DNA of 23,013 bases from an uncultured Collinsella sp. (GCA_902465015.1 CABQLK010000032.1:1-23013); one strand, 5' to 3'; positions 1 through 7,991 are shown, counted from the first letter of the stretch. Numbers and translations are program-made. The notes: a model not told the origin generated them from the sequence alone.

Positions 1-3
1 GGT

Positions 4-24
4 GGGGTGGGGGAAGGGGTGGGG
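4..24 (+). promoter_or_regulatory. G-quadruplex-capable G tract upstream of the dcw promoter
   Basis: Four G runs lie at 4-7, 9-13, 16-19 and 21-24, separated by loops of only 1, 2 and 1 bases (T, AA, T). This fits a four-tetrad G-quadruplex motif with very short loops, on the non-template strand, ending 7 bp before the -35 element of the mraZ promoter. The same bases contain TGGGG units at 3, 8 and 20, and another TGGGG follows at 40. MraZ proteins of other bacteria bind TGGGN-type repeats before mraZ, so the tract may instead, or also, be an MraZ binding site. The repeat spacing here is not the regular 10 bp expected for that site. Confidence 0.5.
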
Positions 25-31
25 AAAGGTG

Positions 32-60
32 TTGAAAAATGGGGTGGTTCCCCATATTAT
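32..60 (+). promoter_or_regulatory. Promoter of the dcw operon (TTGAAA-17-TATTAT)
   Basis: A -35 element TTGAAA (32-37) and a -10 element TATTAT (55-60) are separated by exactly 17 bp. Each is one mismatch from the housekeeping sigma consensus. Transcription would start near 66-68, giving a leader of about 60 bases before mraZ. It is the best promoter match I found in the window and stands before the first gene of a long, tightly packed cluster, so it probably drives much of it. Confidence 0.75.
39..55 (+). repeat. Palindrome 1 in the promoter spacer (possible operator)
   Basis: ATGGGG (39-44) and CCCCAT (50-55) are perfect inverted arms around TGGTT. The palindrome fills the spacer between -35 and -10 and touches the first base of the -10 element. 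A protein bound here would directly affect RNA polymerase. The same 13-base core recurs at 78-90. Confidence 0.6.
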
Positions 61-75
61 TAATGACGTCGACAG

Positions 76-92
76 GCGGGGTGGTTCCCCGC
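76..92 (+). repeat. Palindrome 2 just after the transcription start (possible operator)
   Basis: GCGGGG (76-81) and CCCCGC (87-92) are perfect inverted arms around TGGTT. The core GGGGTGGTTCCCC is identical to that at 41-53. The two outer base pairs differ between the copies (A-T and T-A in copy 1, G-C and C-G in copy 2) yet remain paired in both. The copies are 37 bp apart centre to centre. Because copy 1 lies upstream of the expected transcript start, a shared role is easier to explain as DNA binding than as an RNA hairpin. Confidence 0.6.
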
Positions 93-128
93 GTACGTGC
101 CATCTGAGTAACCGAGGGGAGGGCGCAC

Positions 129-563
129 ATGGGAATGACGGGTGCATACGAGCGCAATCTCGATGCAAAAGGTCGTCTGTCCCTGCCTGCACCCCTTCGC
201 GAGGAGCTTGGAGAGCACGTTCGCGTGTTCAAAGCCCTGGATGTCGATGCTCTGTACGTGTTCTCTGCCGAGGCCTTCGATAAGTGGGTCGAAGGACTCT
301 TCGCGGGTCGTGAGGGCCACGAGGGTTTTAACCCGCGTGACATTAATGACCAGAAGCTCATGAGGGCGATCAACAAGCGCACCACGTCGATGGACGTGGA
401 CAGCGCCGGTCGTATCGGTCTTTCCGAGTCTCTCCGCAAGCAGGCGAACCTCGACCGCGAGGTCACGGTTGTGGGCAACTACGACCACCTTGAGGTTTGG
501 GATCGCGCCGCGGCCGATGAGGACGATGACGATGAGGCCCTGCTGGACCTCTTCTTCTCGTAA
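129..563 (+). CDS. mraZ: Transcriptional regulator MraZ
   Basis: MraZ is a DNA-binding regulator of the dcw cluster; in E. coli it represses its own promoter. This 144-residue protein has the family's two SpoVT/AbrB-type half-domains, visible as the paired motifs DAKGRLSLPAPLR (about 13-25) and DSAGRIGLSESLR (about 91-103). The length is typical. The start ATG at 129 follows a strong ribosome binding site, GAGGGGAGG at 114-122; a second ATG two codons later is possible. The C-terminus carries a run of acidic residues (DEDDDDE, about 130-136). It is the first gene after the promoter at 32-60, and the palindromes and TGGGG units there are candidate targets for autoregulation. rsmH follows after 20 bp. 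Confidence 0.96.
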   Translation: MGMTGAYERNLDAKGRLSLPAPLREELGEHVRVFKALDVDALYVFSAEAFDKWVEGLFAGREGHEGFNPRDINDQKLMRAINKRTTSMDVDSAGRIGLSESLRKQANLDREVTVVGNYDHLEVWDRAAADEDDDDEALLDLFFS

Positions 564-583
564 GGGCAAGGCACGGGTAACGG

Positions 584-1549
584 ATGGAGCGTGGGATCTT
601 GACACAAGAATATCGGCATGAACCTGTCATGCTCGGCGAAGTGCTTGAGTCGCTGCGGCTAAAGAGCGGCTCCGTTGTCTGCGATTGCACCCTTGGCGGT
701 GCCGGCCATTCGGTAAAGATGGCCGCGCAGGTGGGGGAGACGGGCCTTTTGCTCGGCGTCGATCAGGACGACATGGCCCTCGAGGCCGCTGGCGCCCGTC
801 TGGACCGCGAGGTTCCCGGCGTTCCGCACCAGCTGCTGAAGGGCAACTTCGGCGACTTGGACGAGCTGCTTTGCTCGGCCGAGGTGCCCGGGGTCGATGG
901 CTTCCTGTTCGATTTGGGCGTTTCGTCGCCGCAACTCGATATCCCTGGCAGGGGCTTTTCGTATAACGAGGACGCCCCATTGGACATGCGGATGGATCCG
1001 GGTAATAACACCTTAAACGCAGCTGAGGTCATCAACACCTATAACGAACACGACCTCGCCCGGATTCTACGCGTCTACGGCGAAGAGAAGTTCGCCTCGC
1101 AGATCGCGCGCGAGATCGTGCGCCGCCGCGAGCAAGAACCGATCGAAACCACCGGCCAATTTGTCGAGATCATCAAGGCGGGTATCCCGGCTGCCGCTCG
1201 TCGGCATGGCGGACACCCGGCCAAGAAAAGTTTCCAGGCCATTCGCATCGAGGTCAATCACGAGCTCGATGTGCTCGAACGAGGGCTTGATGCCGCCACC
1301 AGGTGGCTCAACCCGGGCGGACGTATCTGCGTCATCTCGTATCACTCGCTCGAGGACCGTATCGTAAAGAACCACTTTAAGGAGATGAGCCAGGGGTGCA
1401 CGTGTCCGCCGGAGATTCCGGTGTGCGTGTGCGGCAACGTGCCGATACTCAAGGTCATCACCCGCAAACCCTTGGTTGCCCAGCCTGATGAGGTTGAGCG
1501 CAACCCTCGGGCGAGATCAGCCAAAATCCGCGTGGCGCAGCGTCTGTAG
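584..1549 (+). CDS. rsmH: 16S rRNA (cytosine(1402)-N(4))-methyltransferase RsmH
   Basis: RsmH (formerly MraW) methylates N4 of C1402 in 16S rRNA using S-adenosylmethionine. The N-terminus has the YRHEPVML motif followed by the SAM-binding DCTLGGAGHS. Further on come FDLGVSSPQLD, RGFSY and DMRMD, then ISYHSLEDRIVK near the C-terminus and the cysteine cluster CTCPPEIPVCVCG typical of the family. Length, 321 residues, is normal. The start is uncertain: ATG at 584 has a weak ribosome binding site, whereas TTG at 599 sits 9 bases after GGAG (586-589) and would give a 316-residue protein beginning just before the conserved YRHEPVM. It lies between mraZ and ftsL, its usual dcw position. Confidence 0.96.
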   Translation: MERGILTQEYRHEPVMLGEVLESLRLKSGSVVCDCTLGGAGHSVKMAAQVGETGLLLGVDQDDMALEAAGARLDREVPGVPHQLLKGNFGDLDELLCSAEVPGVDGFLFDLGVSSPQLDIPGRGFSYNEDAPLDMRMDPGNNTLNAAEVINTYNEHDLARILRVYGEEKFASQIAREIVRRREQEPIETTGQFVEIIKAGIPAAARRHGGHPAKKSFQAIRIEVNHELDVLERGLDAATRWLNPGGRICVISYHSLEDRIVKNHFKEMSQGCTCPPEIPVCVCGNVPILKVITRKPLVAQPDEVERNPRARSAKIRVAQRL

Positions 1550-1639
1550 GCGCGACCGCGCGATATTGGACCTCCCGCTCGCACCATAAACGAAGCTTAA
1601 ACACACTACCAACGTACTCGGGATGGGAGGCGGCATATC

Positions 1640-2110
1640 ATGGGCTACAACACTTCAAGCGCAGCACTCGCCTATGATATGAACGCCATGCCCGCCTATC
1701 GTGAGACGCCGCAGGCCCCCGTTGCTCCCCGTGAGCAGCGCGCGCCGCGCTTTGATGTCTACACGGGCGCGGGCCGTCAGGCAAACCAGGCGGTAAGCCC
1801 GGTTTTCATGAGCGTTCTTAAAACGTTTTGCATCATTGCGGCTATCTTCATGACGATCGGCGTCGCCCGCGTGGCGCTCGCCGGCGTTACGGCCCAGGTG
1901 CTCAACAGCAACGCCGAGCTTACCAGCACGCTCGAAAAGGCGACCGATGAGAGCTCCGACCTGGAGGTCATGCATTCGGTCTATGGCGCCGACACGCGCA
2001 TTCGCGACCTTGCGGGCGCTTATGGCATGGTGGAGCCCAGCGAGAGCGTTACACTTGACTTTTCGCAGGATGCAGCCGCGGGCGCCAACGCGACCGCGAC
2101 CGCTCAGTAG
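1640..2110 (+). CDS. ftsL: FtsL-like septum formation protein
   Basis: This 156-residue single-pass membrane protein has a cytoplasmic tail of about 55 residues, a transmembrane helix (about 59-82), a short extracytoplasmic coiled-coil-like stretch (about 83-112) and then RIRDLAGAYGMVEPSE, which resembles the 'A..LGM..P' region of FtsL/DivIC-type proteins. FtsL joins FtsQ and FtsB to activate FtsW-FtsI at the septum. Sequence conservation in this family is low, so the call rests on topology and on position between rsmH and ftsI. The ribosome binding site GGGAGG lies about 8-10 bases before ATG 1640. The C-terminal 15 residues are alanine-rich. The 90 bp before it hold no promoter that I can support. 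Confidence 0.75.
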   Translation: MGYNTSSAALAYDMNAMPAYRETPQAPVAPREQRAPRFDVYTGAGRQANQAVSPVFMSVLKTFCIIAAIFMTIGVARVALAGVTAQVLNSNAELTSTLEKATDESSDLEVMHSVYGADTRIRDLAGAYGMVEPSESVTLDFSQDAAAGANATATAQ

Positions 2111-2127
2111 CAAGACGGTAGCTGAGT

Positions 2128-3993
2128 ATGACAAATGACTATCGCCGCGGTTCCGATGGGGGCCGCGGTTCTGGACGTCCCTCGTCGCGGGGACGTTCTG
2201 GTTATCAAGGAACGGGTCGGCAATCTTACAACGCCGGGCAGTCCCGTGGCAACGACCCGGCGTCGCGACTTCGCGGCTCGGGCGGCCCTCAAGTGCATAA
2301 CATCAGGTCGCGCAAGAGTTCGTCGACCGAATGGCTCACAGGCGCACCTCTGCCTCGCCGCAAAGCCGTCATGGGCTTCATCGGGCTTGGCTTGGGCTTG
2401 GGCGTCTTTCGCCTTGCCGACTATCAAATTGTCGAAGCCGATAAACTGCGCGAGCGTGCCGATGCGCGCCGCCTGCTTGCGCAGACCCTCTATGCCAAAC
2501 GCGGCACCATCTACGACCGCAACGGCAACGTGTTGGCGTCGTCGGTCGAATGTCGCAACATCGCCGTGAACCCGCAGCTTGTCGAGGATGTTGACAAGAC
2601 GGTGTCGGCGCTGGTCAAGGCAACTGGAATCGATAAAAAGACCTGCCGCAAGCTCGTTGAGTCCGATGGAACCTGGGTGTATATCAAGCGCCAGGTGGAC
2701 GAAGACGATGTTGCGGCGCTGGAGAAGAAGAACCTGCCCGGCGTGCTTTTTGAGCAGGCCATGAAGCGCGTATATCCATACGGCAATCTGGCATCGCAGG
2801 TGCTGGGTGTAGTGAATGTAGACAACGACGGCTTGACGGGTCTCGAAAAGCAATACAACAAGCTTCTGACCGGCACGAACGGTTCTCTCGTACGCGAGCG
2901 CGCGAGGGACGGCAGCTATATCGCGGGCGGTGCCTATAAAAAGGTGGCTGCGGTCGACGGCGTTGATATCGTGACGACGCTCGACGTCAATATCCAGCGT
3001 GCGGCCGAGGATGCCCTGGCAGAGGCAGTTGAGAAGACTAAGGCCAAGAACGGCTCGGCGCTGGTCACCGATCCTACGACAGGCGAGATTTTGGCAGCCT
3101 GCTCGTACCCGACCTACGACCAGACCGATCTGGAGAATGCCAAGACCGAGGATATGAATCTGCGCCTGGTCACCGACGCCTACGAGCCCGGCTCGGTCTT
3201 TAAGACGCTCGTGGCGGGCGCCGGCTTCGACTTGGGCGTCGTGCGATCGAGTACGTCGTTTGAGGTGCCGGCGAGCATCAAGGTGGGCGACGATACCGTC
3301 ACCGATGCCGACAAGCGCGACTATGCCATGACCATGGATGTGCGCGAGATGATGCGCCGTTCGTCCAACGTGGGCTTTGTCCTAGTGGGGCGCAAGATCG
3401 GTGCCGACGACTTTGCCGCCTATGTGGACAAGTGGGGCATCGGTCACAGCTCGGGTGTCGATTTTCCGGGAGAGAGCCTGGGTATCGTCAAGGAGCGTGA
3501 CCAGTATGACGGCGCCACGCTGGGCTCGATGAGCTTTGGACAGGCACTGTCCGTCTCGCCGATTGAGATCGCACGTGCCGTGGGCGGCATCGCCAACGGC
3601 GGCGTGATGATGACACCGCACTTCTATAAGTCCAGCAAAGGCGACGAGAAGGACTGGGGCGAAGGCGAGCGCGCGATTTCGGAGGACGCCGCATCCCAGG
3701 TGACATCGTGCATGCAGACGGTCGTGTCCGAGGGAACGGGCGTTGGCGGCGCGGTTGACGGCTATGACGTGGCGGGTAAGACCGGTACGGCCGAACGTGC
3801 CGACGAGAACGGCGGCTACCTCAAGGAGAACTACATGTCGTCCTTTATGGGCTTTGCACCGGCACAATCGCCCAAGGTGCTGTGCTATATCACGCTCGAC
3901 GGAACGCCGAGCGGCTCAGATGCCGCTGCGGTGCCGTTCCAGTCCATTATGGCCAACGCGCTCGACGTGCTGGGTATCCCGCACACGAAGTAG
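2128..3993 (+). CDS. ftsI: Septal peptidoglycan transpeptidase FtsI (class B penicillin-binding protein)
   Basis: FtsI cross-links septal peptidoglycan, working with FtsW. All three active-site motifs of penicillin-binding transpeptidases are present: S356-V-F-K359 (catalytic serine, SxxK), S412-S-N414 (SxN) and K551-T-G553 (KTG). The order is a cytoplasmic tail of about 78 residues rich in Arg, Gly and Ser, one transmembrane helix (about 80-97), the pedestal region with RGTIYDRNGNVLA, and the transpeptidase domain ending at residue 621. No PASTA repeats follow. The ribosome binding site before ATG 2128 is poor, and the gene begins 17 bp after ftsL, so translation may be coupled. In many bacteria murE comes next; here it does not. 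Confidence 0.95.
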   Translation: MTNDYRRGSDGGRGSGRPSSRGRSGYQGTGRQSYNAGQSRGNDPASRLRGSGGPQVHNIRSRKSSSTEWLTGAPLPRRKAVMGFIGLGLGLGVFRLADYQIVEADKLRERADARRLLAQTLYAKRGTIYDRNGNVLASSVECRNIAVNPQLVEDVDKTVSALVKATGIDKKTCRKLVESDGTWVYIKRQVDEDDVAALEKKNLPGVLFEQAMKRVYPYGNLASQVLGVVNVDNDGLTGLEKQYNKLLTGTNGSLVRERARDGSYIAGGAYKKVAAVDGVDIVTTLDVNIQRAAEDALAEAVEKTKAKNGSALVTDPTTGEILAACSYPTYDQTDLENAKTEDMNLRLVTDAYEPGSVFKTLVAGAGFDLGVVRSSTSFEVPASIKVGDDTVTDADKRDYAMTMDVREMMRRSSNVGFVLVGRKIGADDFAAYVDKWGIGHSSGVDFPGESLGIVKERDQYDGATLGSMSFGQALSVSPIEIARAVGGIANGGVMMTPHFYKSSKGDEKDWGEGERAISEDAASQVTSCMQTVVSEGTGVGGAVDGYDVAGKTGTAERADENGGYLKENYMSSFMGFAPAQSPKVLCYITLDGTPSGSDAAAVPFQSIMANALDVLGIPHTK

Positions 3994-4076
3994 GGGGTTA
4001 CAATCTTTGGGGCGTGGTTTGTTGTCCCATATGAGGGTGTTCACATGCCCTGCACCACGCATGTGCGGCGCTGGGA

Positions 4077-4082
4077 TACAAT
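4077..4082 (+). promoter_or_regulatory. Possible -10 element before murF
   Basis: TACAAT (4077-4082) is one mismatch from the -10 consensus and lies in the 126-bp gap between ftsI and murF, one of the larger gaps in the cluster. No convincing -35 element stands 15-19 bp upstream, so this is only a candidate for an internal promoter. The rest of the gap (3994-4119) shows no gene and no terminator. Confidence 0.25.
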
Positions 4083-4119
4083 ACGCCGATAGCATTATTA
4101 GGTTTACAGGGGAGCTGCA

Positions 4120-5544
4120 ATGATAGAGATCGCCGTCAACAACCTCGCGGCCGCAACAGGGGCCCGAACCGTGACGGGAGAAGCCGATCGGGTATGCCGC
4201 GGGTGCGTTATCGACTCGCGCCAGGTCGAGGAAGGGACGATTTTCGTCGCCTTTCCCGGTGAAAACGTCGACGGCAATGATTTTGCTTCCCGTGCCGTCC
4301 AGTCGGGTGCCGGCGCCGTCGTGATGACGCGTGAGCCCGAGGCCGAGCTGGTCTCGCTGGCGCAGGACAAAGGATGCGCCATCCTGCTGACCGATGATCC
4401 CGAGGAGTTTCTGCTGCGTTTGGCGCACGCGTATCGCCTGGAGCTTGGCTGCCTGGTCGTTGGCATTACCGGTTCCATCGGCAAGACGACGACCAAGGAC
4501 GTGCTCGCCGCTGTGCTCGCCAAGCGCTATCGTGTCTGGGCCACCAAGGGCAATTTCAATAACCTGATCGGCATGCCGCTCACGGTGCTTTCCGCTCCGG
4601 CCGATACCGAGGTCCTGGTGCTCGAGATGGGCATGAACCATTTCCACGAGATCGAGCGCCTTTCCCAGTCCGCCAATCCCAACTTTGCCATTGTGAGCAA
4701 GATTGGTACCTCTCACATCGGCATTTTGGGCAGCCGCGAGAACATCGCCCGCGCTAAGGCCGAGATTGTCCAGGGTATGTGCGCCGCCGGCGACTTCTTG
4801 CCGCTGCTGGTTTTGGGCGGCGAGGACGACTTTACACCGTTCATTCGCGATACGTTCGCCCAGCCTGCTGGTATCGACGTGATGCTGGCCGGCGTCTCGG
4901 ACGATGATGAGGTCCGTGCCCGCGACATTCGTGTTGATGACGAGGGCCGTCCGGTCTTTACGCTCGATTTTGGCCAGGGTGAGACGATCGATACCATGCT
5001 TGCCATCCCCGGCGTGCAGTCCGTTCCTAATGCCGTTAAGGCCGCCGCGGTTGCCTATCGCCTGGGCGTGACGCCCGAGCAGATCGATGCTGCCTTTAGA
5101 GGCCTCACGATCACCGGTCACCGCCAGGAGATCAAACGCGCCAAGAGCGGTGCCCGCGTCATTGACGATTCCTATAACGCCAGCGCCGAATCCATGGCTG
5201 CTGGCCTCGATCTACTGTGTTCGCTTTCCTGCAGGGGGTCTCGCATGGCGATCTTGGGCGAGATGGGCGAGATGGGCGATGAGGCTCCTCGCATGCATGA
5301 ACTCGTGGGCGCCTATGCCGCCGCCAAGAAGCTCGACATGCTGGCGTGCGTGGGTGGTGAGCTGGCCCAGCTTATGGCCGATGCCGCGCGCATGATGGGC
5401 ATGGACGAGGACCGCATCCAGGTGTTCTCCGATTATCAGCAGGTGCTCGACCGCATGGGCGGCGCGCTTGAAAAACATGATGTTGTATTGGTCAAGGGTT
5501 CCCGCTTTGTTGAGCTCGACCGCTTTGTGGAAGGTGTGTGCTAG
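4120..5544 (+). CDS. murF: UDP-N-acetylmuramoyl-tripeptide--D-alanyl-D-alanine ligase MurF
   Basis: MurF is the cytoplasmic ATP-dependent ligase that adds D-Ala-D-Ala to UDP-MurNAc-tripeptide, completing the pentapeptide. The 474-residue protein has the N-terminal substrate domain (CVIDSRQVEEGTIFVAFPG, about 29-47), the Mur ligase P-loop GITGSIGKTTTKD (G115-D127), the MurF-typical KGNFNNLIGMPLTVL, and later GHRQEIKRAKSGARVIDDSY followed by the C-terminal ligase domain. The ribosome binding site AGGGGAG (4108-4114) is well placed for ATG 4120. Length is usual. mraY begins 3 bp after its stop codon, so the two are almost certainly co-transcribed. MurE, which makes its tripeptide substrate, is not in this cluster. 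Confidence 0.96.
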   Translation: MIEIAVNNLAAATGARTVTGEADRVCRGCVIDSRQVEEGTIFVAFPGENVDGNDFASRAVQSGAGAVVMTREPEAELVSLAQDKGCAILLTDDPEEFLLRLAHAYRLELGCLVVGITGSIGKTTTKDVLAAVLAKRYRVWATKGNFNNLIGMPLTVLSAPADTEVLVLEMGMNHFHEIERLSQSANPNFAIVSKIGTSHIGILGSRENIARAKAEIVQGMCAAGDFLPLLVLGGEDDFTPFIRDTFAQPAGIDVMLAGVSDDDEVRARDIRVDDEGRPVFTLDFGQGETIDTMLAIPGVQSVPNAVKAAAVAYRLGVTPEQIDAAFRGLTITGHRQEIKRAKSGARVIDDSYNASAESMAAGLDLLCSLSCRGSRMAILGEMGEMGDEAPRMHELVGAYAAAKKLDMLACVGGELAQLMADAARMMGMDEDRIQVFSDYQQVLDRMGGALEKHDVVLVKGSRFVELDRFVEGVC

Positions 5545-5547
5545 CCC

Positions 5548-6567
5548 ATGTTCGGCAATCCCTCGTATCCAACGTATCAGGCTTTTTTGGGGCTTGGCAT
5601 CGCCGCTGCCATTGCGCTGCTGCTCATGCCGTGGTGGATCAAGCTGCTTAAGGTCGAGGGTATCGGCCAGCAGGTTCGTGCCGACGGCCCCAAGCGTCAT
5701 TTGGTTAAGCAGGGAACGCCCACCATGGGTGGCGTTGTCATCCTCGTCGCGATCTCGCTGACCTGCCTGCTGATGGGCAAGCTCACCACCGAGCTCGTGC
5801 TCGTGCTGCTCGCCACGCTGGCGACCGGCGTGCTGGGCCTGATTGACGACCTAACCTCCGTTACGCATGGGCGCTCGCTCGGTCTGACGCCCCATGCCAA
5901 GATGATCGGTCTAACCATTATCTGTGTCACCTTTACGGTACTTGCCGTTAACTGGTGCGGCGTCGCCCCCGAGATTCGTTCTCCCGGCGGCCTGGCGATT
6001 GACCTCGGTGTTCTTTCGACCACTATCTGCGGCCTTTCGTTCCCGTGGCTCTACATTGTCTTTTGCTGGCTGATGATCGCCGGTCTTTCTAATGCCGTGA
6101 ACCTGACCGATGGCCTTGACGGTCTTGCTGGTGGCACCTCCATGATTGCCATGCTCGCCATGGCTGCCATGGCGTTTTTGCACGGAGACGTGAACCTGTC
6201 CATCTTCTGCACCGCGTGTGCCGGTGCCTGCTTGGGCTTTCTGTGGTTCAACTGCTATCCGGCGAGCATCTTTATGGGCGATACCGGCTCGCTTGCCCTG
6301 GGCGCCGCGTTTGCCTGCACGTCCATCATGACCAACACCGAGGTCGTCTCCCTCATCATCGGTGGCCTGTTTATCGTTGAGACCCTGTCGGTCATGATTC
6401 AGGTTGTCTACTTCCACTTTACGCACAAGCGCGTCTTCCTTATGGCGCCCATCCATCATCATTTCGAAAAGAAGGGCTGGGCCGAGACCAAGGTCGTCAT
6501 CCGTTTTTGGATTATCGCTGCGGCCTTTGGTGCCGTTGGCCTTGCCCTGTTCTTCCAGTTGGGATAG
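5548..6567 (+). CDS. mraY: Phospho-N-acetylmuramoyl-pentapeptide-transferase MraY
   Basis: MraY transfers phospho-MurNAc-pentapeptide from UDP to undecaprenyl phosphate, forming lipid I in the membrane. The 339-residue protein is very hydrophobic with about ten predicted membrane segments. Family motifs are all seen: RADGPKRHLVKQGTPTMGG near residue 45-65, NLTDGLDGLAGG (185-196) with the catalytic-region aspartates, FMGDTGSLALG around D245, and the HHH motif (303-305) followed by FEKKGWAE. ATG 5548 is 3 bp after murF; a GGAAGG-type ribosome binding site lies inside the end of murF. murD follows after 9 bp. Confidence 0.97.
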   Translation: MFGNPSYPTYQAFLGLGIAAAIALLLMPWWIKLLKVEGIGQQVRADGPKRHLVKQGTPTMGGVVILVAISLTCLLMGKLTTELVLVLLATLATGVLGLIDDLTSVTHGRSLGLTPHAKMIGLTIICVTFTVLAVNWCGVAPEIRSPGGLAIDLGVLSTTICGLSFPWLYIVFCWLMIAGLSNAVNLTDGLDGLAGGTSMIAMLAMAAMAFLHGDVNLSIFCTACAGACLGFLWFNCYPASIFMGDTGSLALGAAFACTSIMTNTEVVSLIIGGLFIVETLSVMIQVVYFHFTHKRVFLMAPIHHHFEKKGWAETKVVIRFWIIAAAFGAVGLALFFQLG

Positions 6568-6576
6568 TGGTCTTTC

Positions 6577-7983
6577 ATGCCTCTTGCTGATGTCTTTAGC
6601 CTGCTCGTTTTGGGTCAGGGCAAATCCGGTCTCGATGTCGCCCGCTGGGCGCTGGCACATCCCGAGCGCGTAAGCGCCGTTACCGTGTATGGCGGCGGCA
6701 CCTCTGAGCCCAATGACGCCACGCGTGCGCTCGAGGCTGCTGGTGCGTCGTTTGTCTATGGGACCGAACAGGTCGAGGGCGCCTATGACGTATGCGTGAC
6801 GTGCCCGGGCATCTCGGAGTTCTCGGGCTTCTTTAAGGCCGGGCGCGAGCATGCCGCCCAGATTATGGGTGAGCCCGAGTTTGCCTATCGCCTGTCGCCC
6901 GATAACTGGATTGCCATCACGGGCACCAACGGCAAGACGACCACCACGTCGCTGACTGATTTTCTGCTTAAGGCTGCCGGCGAGGCCAGCGTTGCTGTCG
7001 GCAACATCGGCGAGCCGCCGGTCAACGAGATTGACGGCCGAGCCCACAACGAGTGGTTTGTGGCTGAGCTCTCGAGCTATCAGATTGCTACGACAACCGA
7101 GCTCCACCCCCGCGTGGCGGTGCTGCTCAACATCACTCCCGACCACTTGGGCTGGCATAAGAGCCATAAGAACTATGCGCTTGCCAAGATCAAACTGTTT
7201 GACAATATGGTCGATGACGATCTGGTGGTTGTCGACGTCGAAGACGCCGGCATTCACGAGTTCGATGAGTACATCTACACGCCGGGTCGTCGCATCTGCA
7301 AGGTTGCCTTTGACGAGCCTGAGGGCGAGGATGCCGCCTTTGTGCGCGATGGCAAGATGATCGTGCGTCTGAAGGGCGTCGAGACCCCGCTCATCGCTAC
7401 ATCCGAGCTCAAGATCTCGGGCCATCACAATGTTATCAATGCCCTGTGCGCTGCCACGGCTGCCTTGGCGGTCGGTGCCGATGTCGATGGTGTCTGCCGC
7501 GGTCTTGCCTCGTTCCAGCCGCTCGAGCACCGCGTGGAGCCGTGTGGCGAGATTGACGGCGTGCGCTACGTCAACGATTCCAAGGCGACCAACACCGATG
7601 CGGTCGAGAAGGCGCTGACGGCATTTCCCGATGACGACGTGATCTTGCTGCTCGGCGGCCACGATAAGGGCACGCCGCTCACGGACTTCGCGCGCGTTGT
7701 TATGGATAACGTACGCTCGGTCGTCTGCTTTGGCGATGCGCGCGAGCGCTTCACCGCCGCTATGGACGAGGCCGATGTCGATGGCGATGTGGATATCGCC
7801 CAGGCGGATGACCTACGCGACGCCGTGGACGTTGCCCGTTCGCTTTCGAGCCGTGGTGACGTGATCTTACTTTCACCTGCCTGCTCTTCGTTCGATGAGT
7901 TCTCGGGCTATGAGGAGCGCGGCCGCGTGTTTAAGGACTACGTGGCTCAGCTTGCCGCTACAGCGAAATCACAAATGGAATAG
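6577..7983 (+). CDS. murD: UDP-N-acetylmuramoylalanine--D-glutamate ligase MurD
   Basis: MurD adds D-glutamate to UDP-MurNAc-L-Ala using ATP. The 468-residue protein has an N-terminal Rossmann-like nucleotide domain (VLGQGKSGLDVARWAL), the ATP-binding loop ITGTNGKTTTTS around G119-K120, the central-domain ELSSYQ and LNITPDHLGWH, and the C-terminal HRVEPCGEIDGVRYVNDSKATN and LLLGGHDKG motifs typical of MurD. It lies in its usual place between mraY and ftsW. The ribosome binding site before ATG 6577 is weak; the 9-bp spacing from mraY suggests translational coupling. Nothing unusual in length or motifs. Confidence 0.96.
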   Translation: MPLADVFSLLVLGQGKSGLDVARWALAHPERVSAVTVYGGGTSEPNDATRALEAAGASFVYGTEQVEGAYDVCVTCPGISEFSGFFKAGREHAAQIMGEPEFAYRLSPDNWIAITGTNGKTTTTSLTDFLLKAAGEASVAVGNIGEPPVNEIDGRAHNEWFVAELSSYQIATTTELHPRVAVLLNITPDHLGWHKSHKNYALAKIKLFDNMVDDDLVVVDVEDAGIHEFDEYIYTPGRRICKVAFDEPEGEDAAFVRDGKMIVRLKGVETPLIATSELKISGHHNVINALCAATAALAVGADVDGVCRGLASFQPLEHRVEPCGEIDGVRYVNDSKATNTDAVEKALTAFPDDDVILLLGGHDKGTPLTDFARVVMDNVRSVVCFGDARERFTAAMDEADVDGDVDIAQADDLRDAVDVARSLSSRGDVILLSPACSSFDEFSGYEERGRVFKDYVAQLAATAKSQME

Positions 7984-7991
7984 GGGTTGCG

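Noticed and set aside
1550..1639. TTGGAC (1566) and CATAAA (1585) as a promoter before ftsL
   Set aside because: Spacing of 13 bp is too short for a functional pair.
3916..5121. Minus-strand open frame (401 codons) opposite murF
   Set aside because: Antisense shadow of murF without a ribosome binding site or known motif.
5911..7662. Long open frame on the minus strand (583 codons) opposite mraY and murD
   Set aside because: It lies wholly opposite two well-conserved genes, has no recognisable domain, and is the usual by-product of GC-rich third codon positions.
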